Source: Nemertoderma westbladi (taxonomy: Eukaryota > Xenacoelomorpha > Nemertodermatida > Nemertodermatidae). From it: a stretch of 64,000 nt of DNA. The notes below the pieces were generated by a model. It worked only from the letters and a program-made list of their open reading frames with translations. It had not been told where the DNA came from and searched no databases. Shown in pieces: positions 52,942 through 64,000 of the stretch; the stretch's first letter is position 1, and every line of letters begins with the position of its first letter. The position numbers were made by a program, and so were the translations under genes. The stretch is from positions 1-64,000 of the forward strand of contig JAUCBJ010007673.1 in NCBI GenBank assembly GCA_032718475.1. The letters are read 5' to 3'.

Positions 52942-54661
52942 ATCTGCTATATGAGTTTATCAATATTATAATGAGTTTATATATTAGGCTAGCGGGCGTC
53001 ACTGCCTACCCCTCTTTTGCCCCCAGACAGTGCAAGATCCTCAGCGCTGATGTACCGTCGTCGCTGTGCTTTCGCCAACGATGTAGCTACACAATGACAA
53101 CGATAACCGGCACAAGTCACTCCACTGTCCGTCCCAAAGGCTTAGATGTACTTCAGGTTCTTTCTGGAGAGTTAGGGCTACTTTCACAATTGCGACTCGC
53201 TACTGTAAACACACTTTAGCAGTAACATTCACCTATAAACGCACAAATTCAACACAACTGTCACAAACTGTACACATTCGGGCCATTTGTCCGTTAGTCA
53301 GTGCCTTCCAGAATGTCACTTTATTTATTATGTATCCTTGGATACTAGCAGTGCGCTATTTATTCCCTATGCTATTCAATGGGGCAAGCTTTCTATTGTT
53401 CTTTTAACTCACTTCTAATTCTAGCGTGGTTGTTGCCATGGTGACATTATGGAAAGCTAGCGGTAGAATTAGGGTAATTCTCATGCATACAGATCTGGGA
53501 TGCTATTTAATAGTAATTCTTTAATGGTCAATATCCTCTCTATACATGATTTTATGAATTTTATCGGCTATTGACTATATATTGGAGATTCTCGTACACT
53601 AATATACTTAATAGAGTGAATCTCCGCTCCCATGATCTATTAATTTATGGAATTTTGGGAATGTTATAAATTGTATAAAATGACAATTTATCAAATTCAT
53701 TAAAATATGAATTCAAATTTATTCCCGTAAATTTTATTATTTAATATTAAATAGACACAATTTATTCCAGAACATGTCTGGGGACTGGGATCCTTGATTC
53801 TAGGAAATTTGTCTTTTTAAGAGTATCAGTAAGTGCTACGATATCTTAATAGACTAGAATTTTAAAGGATCTAAAATTTGACAGATTTTGTAAATATTAA
53901 TAATTAATATTTAGGATGGGCACCAGTTTATTCCAGAACTTGTCTGGGGATGTTAACCACTGATTCTAGAATTTTGTCTTTCAAGTATATCGGTGGGTGC
54001 CGTGATATCTTAATCGACTAGAATTGCAGATGGTCAAAGGGTTTAACAGATTTATTTTGCGTTATACGCTACTGTTAAAGGGACATCACGCTACTATATG
54101 TATTATTTAATATACGGTATGAGAGCAATATCGCACGAAGCAATGTCAGTGAGAAGAGGCAAGTCGTTTCCAAGGTCTACCCAGAGCTTGGTTTAGCCGA
54201 GACACGAGGATCTGAATTTTGCATTCCTAATACTCTACTTTACCAATAATACTTGAATATAGTAGGAGCTTTATTGTACTTTAATAAGTACGGACATTTC
54301 ATCTTACTGTAGTTACGTATTTGTAATGTAATACGGGCAGTAAGGAAAGAGAAAAAGAATTATTTCTCGCCGTCGCACTAAATATATAATATACGTAATA
54401 TAACGTATATAACGTATAACGTATATATATACGTAATATACGTACGGACAGTAAGGAAGGAGAAAAATAATTATTTCTCACCATCGCACTAAATATATAA
54501 TATATAAGTAATTAAGCAATAAACGCAAATATATATTGCACTAATCTACTAAATAATCGCTAAAATAACATTCTACTAAATAAAATTAAAGAAAACGATT
54601 ATAATAAAATTACATAATAATACATACATAAATATAAAATAATAAGAATAAAATAATATGG
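52942..54661 (-). other. Element D spacer between pol and ORF3
   Basis: Homologous to the A spacer (14947-16577). Both repeated blocks with the CCAGA/TCTGG-type hairpins are recognisable (about 53765-53780 and 53930-53945), as is the AGCAGATATG before the ORF3 start. An AT-rich TATACGTA-repeat expansion at about 54380-54450 is specific to D. No gene is seen. Confidence 0.65.
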
Positions 54662-57600
54662 TCACACACCCACTCCAGCTGGGGAGTCCCTAGATGTTTG
54701 TTGGATTAGGGAGGTGGTCGTGGGAAGAGTATCTTGTCTTCCATAGTTTCCGGAGAGTTCTCTGTCTCTTTCCAGTAAACATAAGCGACCAACTGGGCGA
54801 TTGAGCTGCTGTGTCTCGAAGACAATTCCCGGTTTCTTGAAGTTACGTCGCATGACGACGAGTTCTACCGATCGCACCAAACCGTCATCCGAGATGTGAG
54901 TCTCAATGATACGACCTGTCTGACCACTTAGTTCGAAGTTGTAGCGTGGGCAGATAATGTTTTTCGAAATGGTCAGCGAAACGACGGGATAACAACTGCA
55001 TGAGTTGCCAAGTTTGCCGGCAGTATTCGTCTCTGTCTGTGATTTCCGATTGTGGGAGCATGGCTACAGGTTTCTTCAGTAGGAAGTGCGCGGGTGTTAG
55101 CGCTTCCAGGGAATCGGGACTCGATGAGACTGGCATAAGCGGTCTCTCGTTGAGATAGGCGGCGATTTCCTCCATTAATGTCCGCAAAAGTTCGTCGGTG
55201 AGATACGTGCGGCACGGCACTATAAAGTGAAATGCGGTCTTCACACTTCTTATTAATCTCTCCCAACTTCCTCCCCACCAAGGGGCGTCGGCGGCGTTGA
55301 AGGTCCAGCTAGACGCTGTTACTCGTAGGTGATCGTCCATCTGTCTTTGGTTCCAATCTTTGACGTAAGCTTTGATTTCATTGTTGGCACCAATGAAGTT
55401 TGTTCCCTTATCAGATCTCATCGTGTTACTAGTTCCAAAGCGAGCGATCTGTCGTCGTAAGCTTAATAGGAAGCTGTTGGTAGATAAATCGTTCACCATA
55501 TCGAGATGGATAGCTCTACAAGTCATACAAACAAAGATGACACACCATCTCTTGACTATAGTCCTAGCACGATATACTTCAATAGGGCCAAATAAATCTA
55601 CACCGGTATTAGTAAAGGATGGTTCATAGAAGCTTACTCGTTCCCTAGGTAATTCTGCCTCTCGCTGTGTTAAAGGCCTACTGAATGCTTTCCTACAGGG
55701 TATGCAGTTCCTAAGAACTTGGTTCAGAGCTCTACGGGGTTTATAAAAATAATAGCGAGTTCGAATTTCGCTAAGAACTCGTTCTCTACCAGCATGATAA
55801 AGTTTGCTGTGAACATCTACAATCATCTTGACTTGTATCTCAAGATTTCTAATGAGTATGGGAAACTTAGTGTCAAAGGATAATGGAGCATTCGTTAATC
55901 TTCCTCCAACACGTATCAACCCATCTATCATTGTACTAGAGAAACGATCCCTTAAACGCATCTGTGGATTTCTCAACAACAGAAAATACTTATCGGAATC
56001 CTCATAGCATTGCAGGAGTCTCAGCATCTGCTTGTTGGTTTCTTCATGCTCCTGATAACTGATCTTCTCCTTCAGAAACCTGTCGGATATCTTATATTTG
56101 GGAAGATCTTTAACAACATGGACCTGCACCGATGTTAGTGGAGCGGTATCACTTTTGGTCTTCATCCCGGAGTAGTGATGGTGAAAACATCTTTTTAAAT
56201 ATGTAACGGCCTTACAGAGCCGATTCCAGGAACTGTAGTGATGTATCGCTCTCTGCAGGAGAGGTGAGAGTCCTTGCGAGACGTCTGGTATTCCAGATTT
56301 CCAATCCTTCTCACGGATTTCCACAACAAACTTATTTGTGGCTGTGGGTTTCTGATCCAAAGCGTCGTCTCCGGAAGTATGTAGTACAGACAGATCTACC
56401 ATAGGTTTGAATAACTTCGATTTACTCGCCCGAGTTTTAGGTTTGACTTTCTCCGCTCCCTTGGCCTGTCTAATCTCTGCTGTAGTAAGATGAGGAGGCC
56501 ATTCTTCTTCTTCTTTGTAGAGGAAGTCGGGTCCACCTAACCAGTCTGGAGTATCTACCAGTTCTTGTGGAGTAGCTCCCCTGGAGGCGATGTCTGCTGG
56601 ATTGATCGTTCCGGGGCAATGTCTCCATTGATCCATCGTCGTGCGACTGAGTATAATAGCTACTCTGTTGGTAACGAAGACGCTGAACTGACAGACTTCA
56701 TTGGTTATATACTCCTACACGAGCAAAGCGTCGGTCCAATAGACAGTTTTCTCCAGTGGATAGTCGATCTGTTCTGTTACATTCCGGCCGATGGCTGTAG
56801 CGTATAGAGCCGCTTTTAACTCCGCTCGAGGAACTTTCAACTTGTTGTTATTGATTCCGTCCGGAGTTTCCACCCTTAGGTAGGCTACTATACCTATTCC
56901 CATATCGCTGGCGTCTCCAAATACATGGAGTTGATAGGAATACGTAGGGAGAACATGACCAAAATATGAACAGGAAATTATAAAGTTCTTGATGGCTGGT
57001 AGAGAATCTTCCCATTTCATCCACTTCTTTAATAATTCTCCCTTAAGTGGATCGTCCCATGAGTGGTTTTCAAGCCACATTTGTTGTACTAAACTCCAAG
57101 CAATCAATATAACTGGGCTAATAAATCCCAATGGATCGAAATAAGTGCTCAGGATACTTAAACAAATCCGTTTTGTCCGAACTGGATTATCTCGCTGTTT
57201 TAGCTGGAAAAACAGGATATCTCTCTCTGTGTCCCATTTCAAACCAAGTGTCTTGGTTTCTGGAAGATCATCTTTGATTAGATCTAGGTCTTTCGCTCCT
57301 CGATCTTCTACCGGGATTGACTCCAGAAACTCACGGGAGTTGCTGCTGAATTTAGTTAATCGAAATCCACCTCTTTTTAAGCACTCTACCGTTCCTTTAG
57401 CGACATCAATGGCTTCTTCGACTGATGGAAGGGACTTTAGATTGTCGTCCATGTATATATCCCGTTTGATGTTGTCTATCACCTCTTTAGAGAAGGCTTC
57501 CCGGTTGTCATCTGCAGTGGTGCGCACCACTGAACAGGCGTTTGAAGGGCTTGAGATTATCCCAAAAGCCTGGATGGTCATCCAGTACTCCACTGGTTTC

Positions 57601-58631
57601 TGGTTGAGGTCTCCTTCAGGCCACCGCAGAAATCGTAGGCTATCTCGATCCCTATCCAGCGCCTTGACTTGTAAGAACATGCCTTCTATATCTGAGGCGA
57701 AAGCGATTGAATATTGTCTTAATCTTAAGAGTATTCCCAACAAGGATTGGAGTAAGTTGGGTCCGGGTAACAATTCGGAATTAAGGGATTGGCCCATATA
57801 GAGGGCAGAGCCGTCAAACACCACTCGTACCTCATGGGGTTTACCGGGTTTGGGAACGTAATGGTTAGTTAAATAATACGTTCTCTCAGTTATAGGTGTT
57901 TCTTCCGGTACTCGCTCCGCATATCCCTTGCTAATAAATTTCTTCAACTGCGTTTGATACATTTCTTTAGCTGAAGAATTTGCCGTAAGGCGTCGATGTA
58001 GTTGAGCAATTCTTTTCTCCGCCAAGGGTCTGTTGTTTATGAACTTTGGTTCTCGCTTTCGGAAAGGTAGACCGATCTCATATCTACCTTGATCTTTAAG
58101 AAAACGTGTAGTTGTCTCTTGGATCTGCTTGGCTCTTTCTTCCTCTACCGATAGGGCATTATCGTAGGAATTGGGCTCTACAGCCTCTTGAGTAAAGAAT
58201 CGTACGGCGTGTTCATCCCGAGTCTTGGCATTATAACGTTCAATGACGTCATTAAGTTCGTCATTATAGTCATCTCGTTCTGATGGACGGAGTAGCTGAC
58301 ATAAGTTCACTTGGTTTTGCCAAGTCTCGTTTTCCTTAAGGAGATCAATGGTATTCTCCTCATCGAAGAGTTGGTGGACATCGTCATTATCTGAGGAGTA
58401 TGGTGTTCCCTCAGTTGGATCGTCTAACTCACTGCTCTCAACTTCCCATTCTCTTACCTGATATACCTGATCTTTCGGTAATCTTTCCATGAGAGTTCTA
58501 CGGGAAGGGCCAGTAAAGTACCAACCCACTCTAGTTTTTCCCGCATAAGCTTGTAGTGGTTGCGGTTGAGCAGGCCGTTTCTCCAATGTCTCGAGCGCTT
58601 CATGCGCGTTTTGACAGATAAGTATTTGCAC
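54662..58631 (-). pseudogene. pol: Element D pol: RT, RNase H and integrase with one internal stop and a late frameshift
   Basis: The open piece 58631-56715 begins in the protease-RT linker and contains TYYLTNHYV, EVRVVFDGSAL, YMDDNLKS (the YxDD catalytic motif), the RNase H motif GDASDMG, PRAELKAAL and YWTDALLV, then TAG (56715-56717). The frame continues unchanged into 56636-54903: DQWRHCPG, INPADIASRG, then the integrase H2C2 region (YHAGRERVLSE ... CIPCRK) and the DDE core TGVDLFG, SDKGTNF and SWERL. A frameshift near 54910 moves the DUF5641-like end to 54880-54662. Apart from these two lesions the enzyme motifs are intact, so decay is modest. In BEL/Pao elements this polyprotein makes and integrates the cDNA. 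Confidence 0.88.
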
Positions 58632-58691
58632 TCCAGGGTAATCGGTGTTGAATCTAGGTATTTCGAGCTGCTGGGTGAAATCGTCCTCATC

Positions 58692-61600
58692 CTAGTTATA
58701 AGGTTCCACTTGGCTGGTAGCGAAGTTCTTTATCGCCACCATTTTTACTGACCTTATACTATGTTCTCCTAGTTCATCCTGGGGGGTGGACAACGCACCT
58801 ACATAATAATCTGCGATTACTGTAGATTTCCAAACCTGCATAATTCCTGACATATTTAGTTTAGTTCGGAACTTGGGTTGTCCAGCAAAGATGTCTTCGG
58901 CTAGTTCTTTGTCGATGAATGTTCCTGTGCTACCGGAGTCAAGGAGGGCGTTCACTATATAACTCCTTTTAGGTCCGTGGACCCTTAACTGTACTACAGG
59001 AAATTCTCGGATTCCTACATTGGAAGTTGGCGCTTTCCAAGATGGTTGTCGATCAGAAGTAGTTAGGGTGAGGTCGCTGTCTGTGTCTTTTTCATACGTA
59101 AGTGCTCGATACACTGCGGTATTTATCATGTAACAGGATTCATCTTCGTCGGAGAATTCATCCGTATAGAATCCTTCCATCTCAGAACTTTGGTCAGTGT
59201 CGTTCACATCACTGAATTGGACATGTAGTTCGGAACTCCAATAACCATAGAACTCTGATATTCATGAGACTTACCTAACCAATCTAATTGTCTACAGATC
59301 TCTTGAATCTCATCGGAACTCTATTATCCCGCTGCTAATGAACTTTCGGGGCGCTACTAATTTTGCATACAAATATTTAGCTATGTTATTCCTATTACCA
59401 TACCTGATGTTTAGTGTATCCCAAACTTGTCTTAATCCATCTGGATGTCCAATAAACTTTAACGCCATTAACTTGGGAGATCCTTCCAAGCACTCGATGA
59501 GGAATCTAAGTTTCTCTCCATTAGATAGTACAGAGTTCTGTATGTTATCTTTGTAATATTCATTAAAAGGTAACCATTTCATCTCATCTCCATTGAACTT
59601 GACTATCTCTCCCACCTTTACCGCTTGACGGGCTTCGGTTCTAGCCATTTGACGCGTAAAACTTTCTTGGGCCATCGTGTTATTTAATATCGAGTTATCG
59701 GTATATAAATTTCTCGGATTATGATCAAGTCTATAGGGAATATCATTGTCAACAGGTTTATAATTACCCTTAATAGGGTTCACTATAGGAGTTTCTACTT
59801 CGCTAGCAGTATAGATGCGTGTAGGCTCCACACCTTGCGCATGAGATACTTCAGACCTAACAGGTTGACACATTGTTACCGGGGGTGGTGGTATACCCTT
59901 TTGTGTATTTACTAATTTATCACGTTCTAATGCGATACTTTGCTGCACTTCTTGCAACTCTAACCTACTTTCCCTTACTGTGCCCTTGAACTGCTTAACA
60001 GTCTCCTGCATCTGCCCGAGCAGGAGATCCATCCCCCGCCGTCTCTCATCCACCCACTCGACCGCCGAAGCGGGAGCCGCCAACGTTGTAGCGGGCAGAC
60101 GAGGGACAACGGGCGACAAATCATTAATATTTCGCTCGGAGTCCAGAACATGAACTGTCTCCTGGGCTGTTCTGCTGGGCACAGGTAGCTTAGTGCTATG
60201 CAAAGGGAATCTAGAGGTAGGTTCTGGGAGTACAGGTGTCTCTATCACCGAAGGGGTGGATTCGAGAACAGGCCCAATTATTTCAGGCTCATCTACTATA
60301 GTAGGGAGTCTGTCTATTTTAATAATTTGGTCTGTGGGTTCTGTACTACCTAAGTCTGTGCTAACTAGTTGTTTTAGAACAGCTGGGGGCAAATCAGGAA
60401 TTTCTGATGGTGGGACATTCTTCTACGTCTGCTGAGACGAGATCGATTTCCTCCACCTTCAGGATCTGTTGTATCGCCCTCATCTGATGATGTAAAACCC
60501 TGTCTCTTGGGAGTAGATCGACTCATCATCTGCATTTGACTAGCTGTTAACTGTTTATTTATGCAGTCCCAACTCTCCTGAATATCCTCCAACTCCAGGT
60601 GGGTGGTCTCTTCAGCTGCTCTTCGTTCTGCTTCTGCCAATGCTCGCTTTCTTTCTGCTTCTACTGCTGCCACTGCCGCTTTTCTATCTGATTCTGCCCG
60701 CTGCAGCTTTTGCCTCTGCCGCACTTCTTTCCGCTTCTACTGCTGCCACTGCCGCTTTTCTATCTGATTCTGCTGCTGCAGTTTTTGCCTCTGCCGCTCT
60801 TCTTTCCGCTTCTACTGATGCCACTGCCGCTTTTCTATCTGATTCTGCCGCTGCAGCTTTTGCCGCTGCCGCTCTTCTTTCCACTTCTGCCGCTTTTCTT
60901 TCTGCTTCTGCCTCTGCTGCTGCCGCTGCTGCTATCTTTCTGTCTTCTATACGTTTTTTCTTTACTTGTTCTTCTTGGACTCTAGTGATGCGGAGGCGTT
61001 CATCAAATTTAGCTTGGTTCGCAGCTCTCATATCCACATCGATTGCATCCAACACAAGCTTGGCTCCTTCACTATTAGGGCTAAGCCCCTCCAGCCTTCT
61101 CCTCAACTCTTCATCTCCTACAAAACGTTGATAGTCCGACAGATAGATGTCAATAGCATCCCTCTGATGCGGTTTCTCCACCGTCGCTTCACTTGAGAAA
61201 CTTTCCACTTGAGAAAATGTAGCGTCTGTGGATTCTCCATGGGTTGAGCGCTCAGCTACCTGAGATTTCCACGGGGCAGTTCTTTGAACTTGGAGACTCA
61301 CCCGCTGTAACCAAGTTTTTACGGCAACTTGCAACGACGTGTCCTGTTTTCTTTTCGAAGCCTCCTCAAAGGCCGATAGGATTAGTCTGATTCTTAGAAT
61401 TCTTTCTCGAACTTGATAAAGCAGCTCTCCCTGCTCTTGAGGTCCTTGTGATTGTCTAAACAATTGTTCTTCTAATCGCTCCATGGAGCTGAAGAATCTC
61501 TGTACGTATCCGGCTGCGGACCTCTTCCACACAGCTGGTTCGATGGTTTCCTTGGTTACTCCCATCCTGTGTATGTCTTCCCAGGCAGCTTCCGATAAAT

Positions 61601-62120
61601 CAAACGGGAGTCCGGGTCCGGGGAAGTTCCATTGCGACTCGACCATAGGCTTCAGTTCTTCCCTTGTGTATCCCGCATAACTATCCTTAGTCGATCGCTT
61701 ATTTCTCGCCCAATCAATCTGGTGTTCCTCCACCGCAATCAATAACCTAGTGAGTACGGCTGCAGGAAGGATGAGAAGGGGATCCGAATAAACCGCATCT
61801 GTCATCTTTGCTCCGTGCTCGGGTGTCAGCTCTACAGTATCCGCACTGCTGGAGCTGTCGGGCTGCTGAGAAATAAGTTCTCGGCTCGCGGGTAGTTGCT
61901 GTTCTGCTGCTTCTTGGTCCCGCTTGACCTGAGCTCGAGTGCCTATGATAGACCTACGATGTTGGACTAGCCTAGGGTCTGATATTACTACTAGAGGGAT
62001 GATCTTTCTTACAGTAGGAGGTGAGTTGAACTTCGGTCCCACACGTTCCACACTCCTGTCTGGGTCACATATGGTTGTATCTAGGAGACTGTCTGACAGG
62101 TTTTGCTTTGTGTCAGACAT
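58692..62120 (-). pseudogene. gag-pr: Element D Gag-protease, frameshifted and lacking the nucleocapsid
   Basis: The start MSDTKQNLSDSLLD at 62120 matches A. A helical region of about 190 residues (YAGYTREELKPMVES ... VAVKTWLQRV; about 61795-61250) is present here and deleted in A. It is followed by the Ala/Glu/Arg coiled coil (repeated AAAESDRKAAVA), where the frame shifts at about 60690 and returns at about 60390. The DUF1759 region follows (FNGDEMKW...). A 2-nt loss near 59318 closes the frame, and about 0.7 kb is deleted at about 59240 relative to A, removing all three zinc fingers. The protease (59207-58692) keeps DSGSTG. A TAG at 58692-58694 replaces the Trp of YNW in A. The frame before and after this stop is the same as that of pol. 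Confidence 0.85.
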
Positions 62121-64000
62121 GTTGGTTTGTACAGTTGCATGCCTACTGCTATATTACAGTTTAAGCAAGTCTAGTAATTCAGTATCACTGTTAGCCTAGT
62201 AATTAATTACCGATACTGCTACTCGGTGTAGCGTGATATATATATAATATATTAGAATACCGGTATGCTTATAGTATATATAAGTATTATTACAGACTAA
62301 GTTTGTCACAGAATACCGGTAGGTAATTTCAGCACGAATATATATAAATATATAATAGGCCTATCGTGAATACCGGTATACAGCTTACACTTATAGTATA
62401 TATAAGTATAATTATGAACTAGAATTAATTACAGAATACCGGTATAATTTCAGCCTAAATTTATAGATATATAATAGGCCTATCGTGAATACCGGTATAC
62501 AGCTTACACTTATAGTATATATATAAGTATAATTACAGACTAGAATTGATTACAGAATACCGGTATGATTTCAGCCTAAATTTATAGAAATAAATATAAT
62601 AAGCCTATGGTGAATACCGGTATGTCAATTATTTTATAATAATTGACTTTCTGAATTTTAGGGTTACTTGGTTACTTTAACTTACTTTATTACCGTTATT
62701 TAAGCAGTAGTCCAACTGATATTTAGACCTAATTGTTGTATGGCAGGCCTACTATTTATAAATCGTTTGAGTTGATTTATAATATATATACCCGTTAAAA
62801 TGGGTCTTTGTCAATATTTGAAATAAATGTTATTATTTCCGGGGGGAGTCACTACACAGCGGTGCGCTCTCAGTGAAGTGCTACTTGTTGGACACTAAAA
62901 CAAATAATTCTAATTTACCTAAGTTACTTAATACTACAAATTACGTACAATTCGGGGTGAGATTACAATCTCTAAATAAACACAAAAATTTACAAGTACG
63001 AATTTTTAGGGTAATTTTACAAGAAGTCTACTAACCAGCCTAACAAAGGGTTAGAATATCTGGTTATTACAACGGACAGGGTACTATGGTATTTTGAAAA
63101 TAATAAGTAGTAGTAAATATACTGCATTGTCCAGATAGGAAAATACCACCGTCTGACGACTTATAGCCGTATCGCTATAAGTACTACGTTATGTATCACG
63201 GAGTGTTCCTACCTAGAAGTTAATTACCGCGGTCTACCAGAACCAACGTGCCTATTAACCACTTTACAACACAAATATACTGCCTACACACTAATTGCTT
63301 TCGGAAAGCACTGTACACTAAACCCTAAATTAGGTACAAGTACTTATACAACAAATAATCAGTAGTTAGAAATACTTGTACAGCCAAAAGAACCACGGTA
63401 TCTGCTGGAGTGACCGGGGCACAAAATCACCAGTCTTTACCTACGCCAAGCAGCCCTGATGTAGTACCGGGGTTAATTTAACTATAACGGTATATATAAC
63501 AAGCACAATTACTGTAGGAATAAACTTGGGGATATGAATGTTGCGAATAATCGCATAAACTCTGAATAATAAATATTACGCTACGCGTACAGACTACTCA
63601 AACAAAATGCAGACCAAATACTGACAGACTACTATCAAGCCTAAACAAACTACGGTATATGCAGACTCCAAAATGGTTAGTTAGTATGCGTTCTAACCCA
63701 GTAGTACGACTTATTCTTTCGAGGGGGTTTACCTCACAGCTCTGGAAGCCCCTACATTCCCAACTGGCACTTTATCGGACATACACTCTACACACACCGA
63801 AATCTCTTCAGACCTAACAACAGCCAGACAAAATCCAGCCTACAAATTATCTAAATAAGAAATATTACGCTACCCGTACAGACTACACAAACAGAGTACA
63901 GACTAAACGCTGGCAGACTACTATCAAGCCTAAATACACTACAGTATATGCAGACTCCGAAATGGTTAGTTAGTATGCGTTCTAACCGAGTAGTACAACT
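62121..64000 (-). other. Element D leader (partial)
   Basis: The reverse complement matches the A leader throughout: the TACCGGTA/AGGCCTA block (62200-62640, with one more unit than A), the TTTCCGAAAGCA-type region, and the 288-bp direct repeat (matching points ATGCGTTCTAACC at 63688 and 63976). The window ends inside that repeat, so the 38-bp repeats and the 5' LTR are not seen. Confidence 0.8.

Larger units (their letters stand above)
47463..64000 (-). mobile_element. Element D: defective full-structure BEL/Pao element of the A family (5' end outside the window)
   Basis: On the minus strand, from right to left: leader (64000-62121), Gag-protease (62120-58692), RT-RNase H-integrase (58631-54662), spacer, ORF3 (52941-48717), polypurine tract and 3' LTR (48638-47463). 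The 5' LTR lies beyond 64000. Lesions: a frameshift pair in the gag coiled coil (about 60690 and 60390), a 2-nt loss near 59318, loss of the nucleocapsid zinc fingers at about 59240, TAG codons at 58692-58694 and 56715-56717, a frameshift near 54910, and breaks in ORF3. D supplies the pol and exonuclease regions missing in A, while A keeps the nucleocapsid missing in D. Confidence 0.9.

Overview
The window is eukaryotic and almost certainly from an invertebrate animal. It carries intron-containing exons of a peptidylglycine alpha-hydroxylating monooxygenase (PHM)-like gene (4494-5519, minus strand), a 49-bp satellite, MITEs, tRNA-derived SINE-like sequence and several BEL/Pao LTR retrotransposons. 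I cannot name the species. There is no bacterial gene organisation.

Layout: 1-3785 is a 49-bp tandem satellite. 3786-7256 is host DNA with a Harbinger-like MITE and three PHM-like exons. 7262-19252 is element A, a complete 12-kb BEL/Pao insertion (two 1.26-kb LTRs, TSD TATGA) that has lost reverse transcriptase, RNase H and integrase. 19979-42322 is a DNA repeat (R1) split by element B (20476-41522, TSD TTGTA), a nearly complete giant BEL/Pao element of a second family; B's 3' LTR is itself split by a related repeat, R2 (39192-40423). 42323-47462 holds host DNA with a MULE-like MITE, a duplicated microexon-like unit, a decayed ORF3 copy and a SINE. 47463-64000 is element D on the minus strand, of the same family as A, broken by stops, frameshifts and a nucleocapsid deletion, and running off the right edge.

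The main discovery is the third ORF. After Gag-protease and RT-RNase H-integrase, both families carry a large extra ORF (intact in B: 33842-37567, 1241 codons). It has no signal peptide or membrane segment, so it is not an envelope gene. In both families it shows an N-terminal CxxC/CxxH motif, a central region with the pattern of a DEDD-type 3'-5' exonuclease (RNase D/WRN/EXD-like: DxE, then KxG...D, then YxxxE), C-terminal CCHC zinc knuckles and a basic tail. Without later insertions B is about 18.6 kb; adding to A the segments it lost relative to D gives about 18.8 kb. A very large RNA-templated element that encodes a putative exonuclease recalls the link between ExoN and large genomes in nidoviruses. 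That parallel is an inference.

Other notable signals are: a 20-nt motif repeated nine times through element B in two reading frames and in noncoding DNA; three perfect hairpins just before B's gag; a tRNA-like pol III promoter inside B's LTRs; non-canonical TA...TA LTR ends in B; and complementary defects in A (keeps nucleocapsid, lost pol and exonuclease) and D (keeps pol and exonuclease, lost nucleocapsid).
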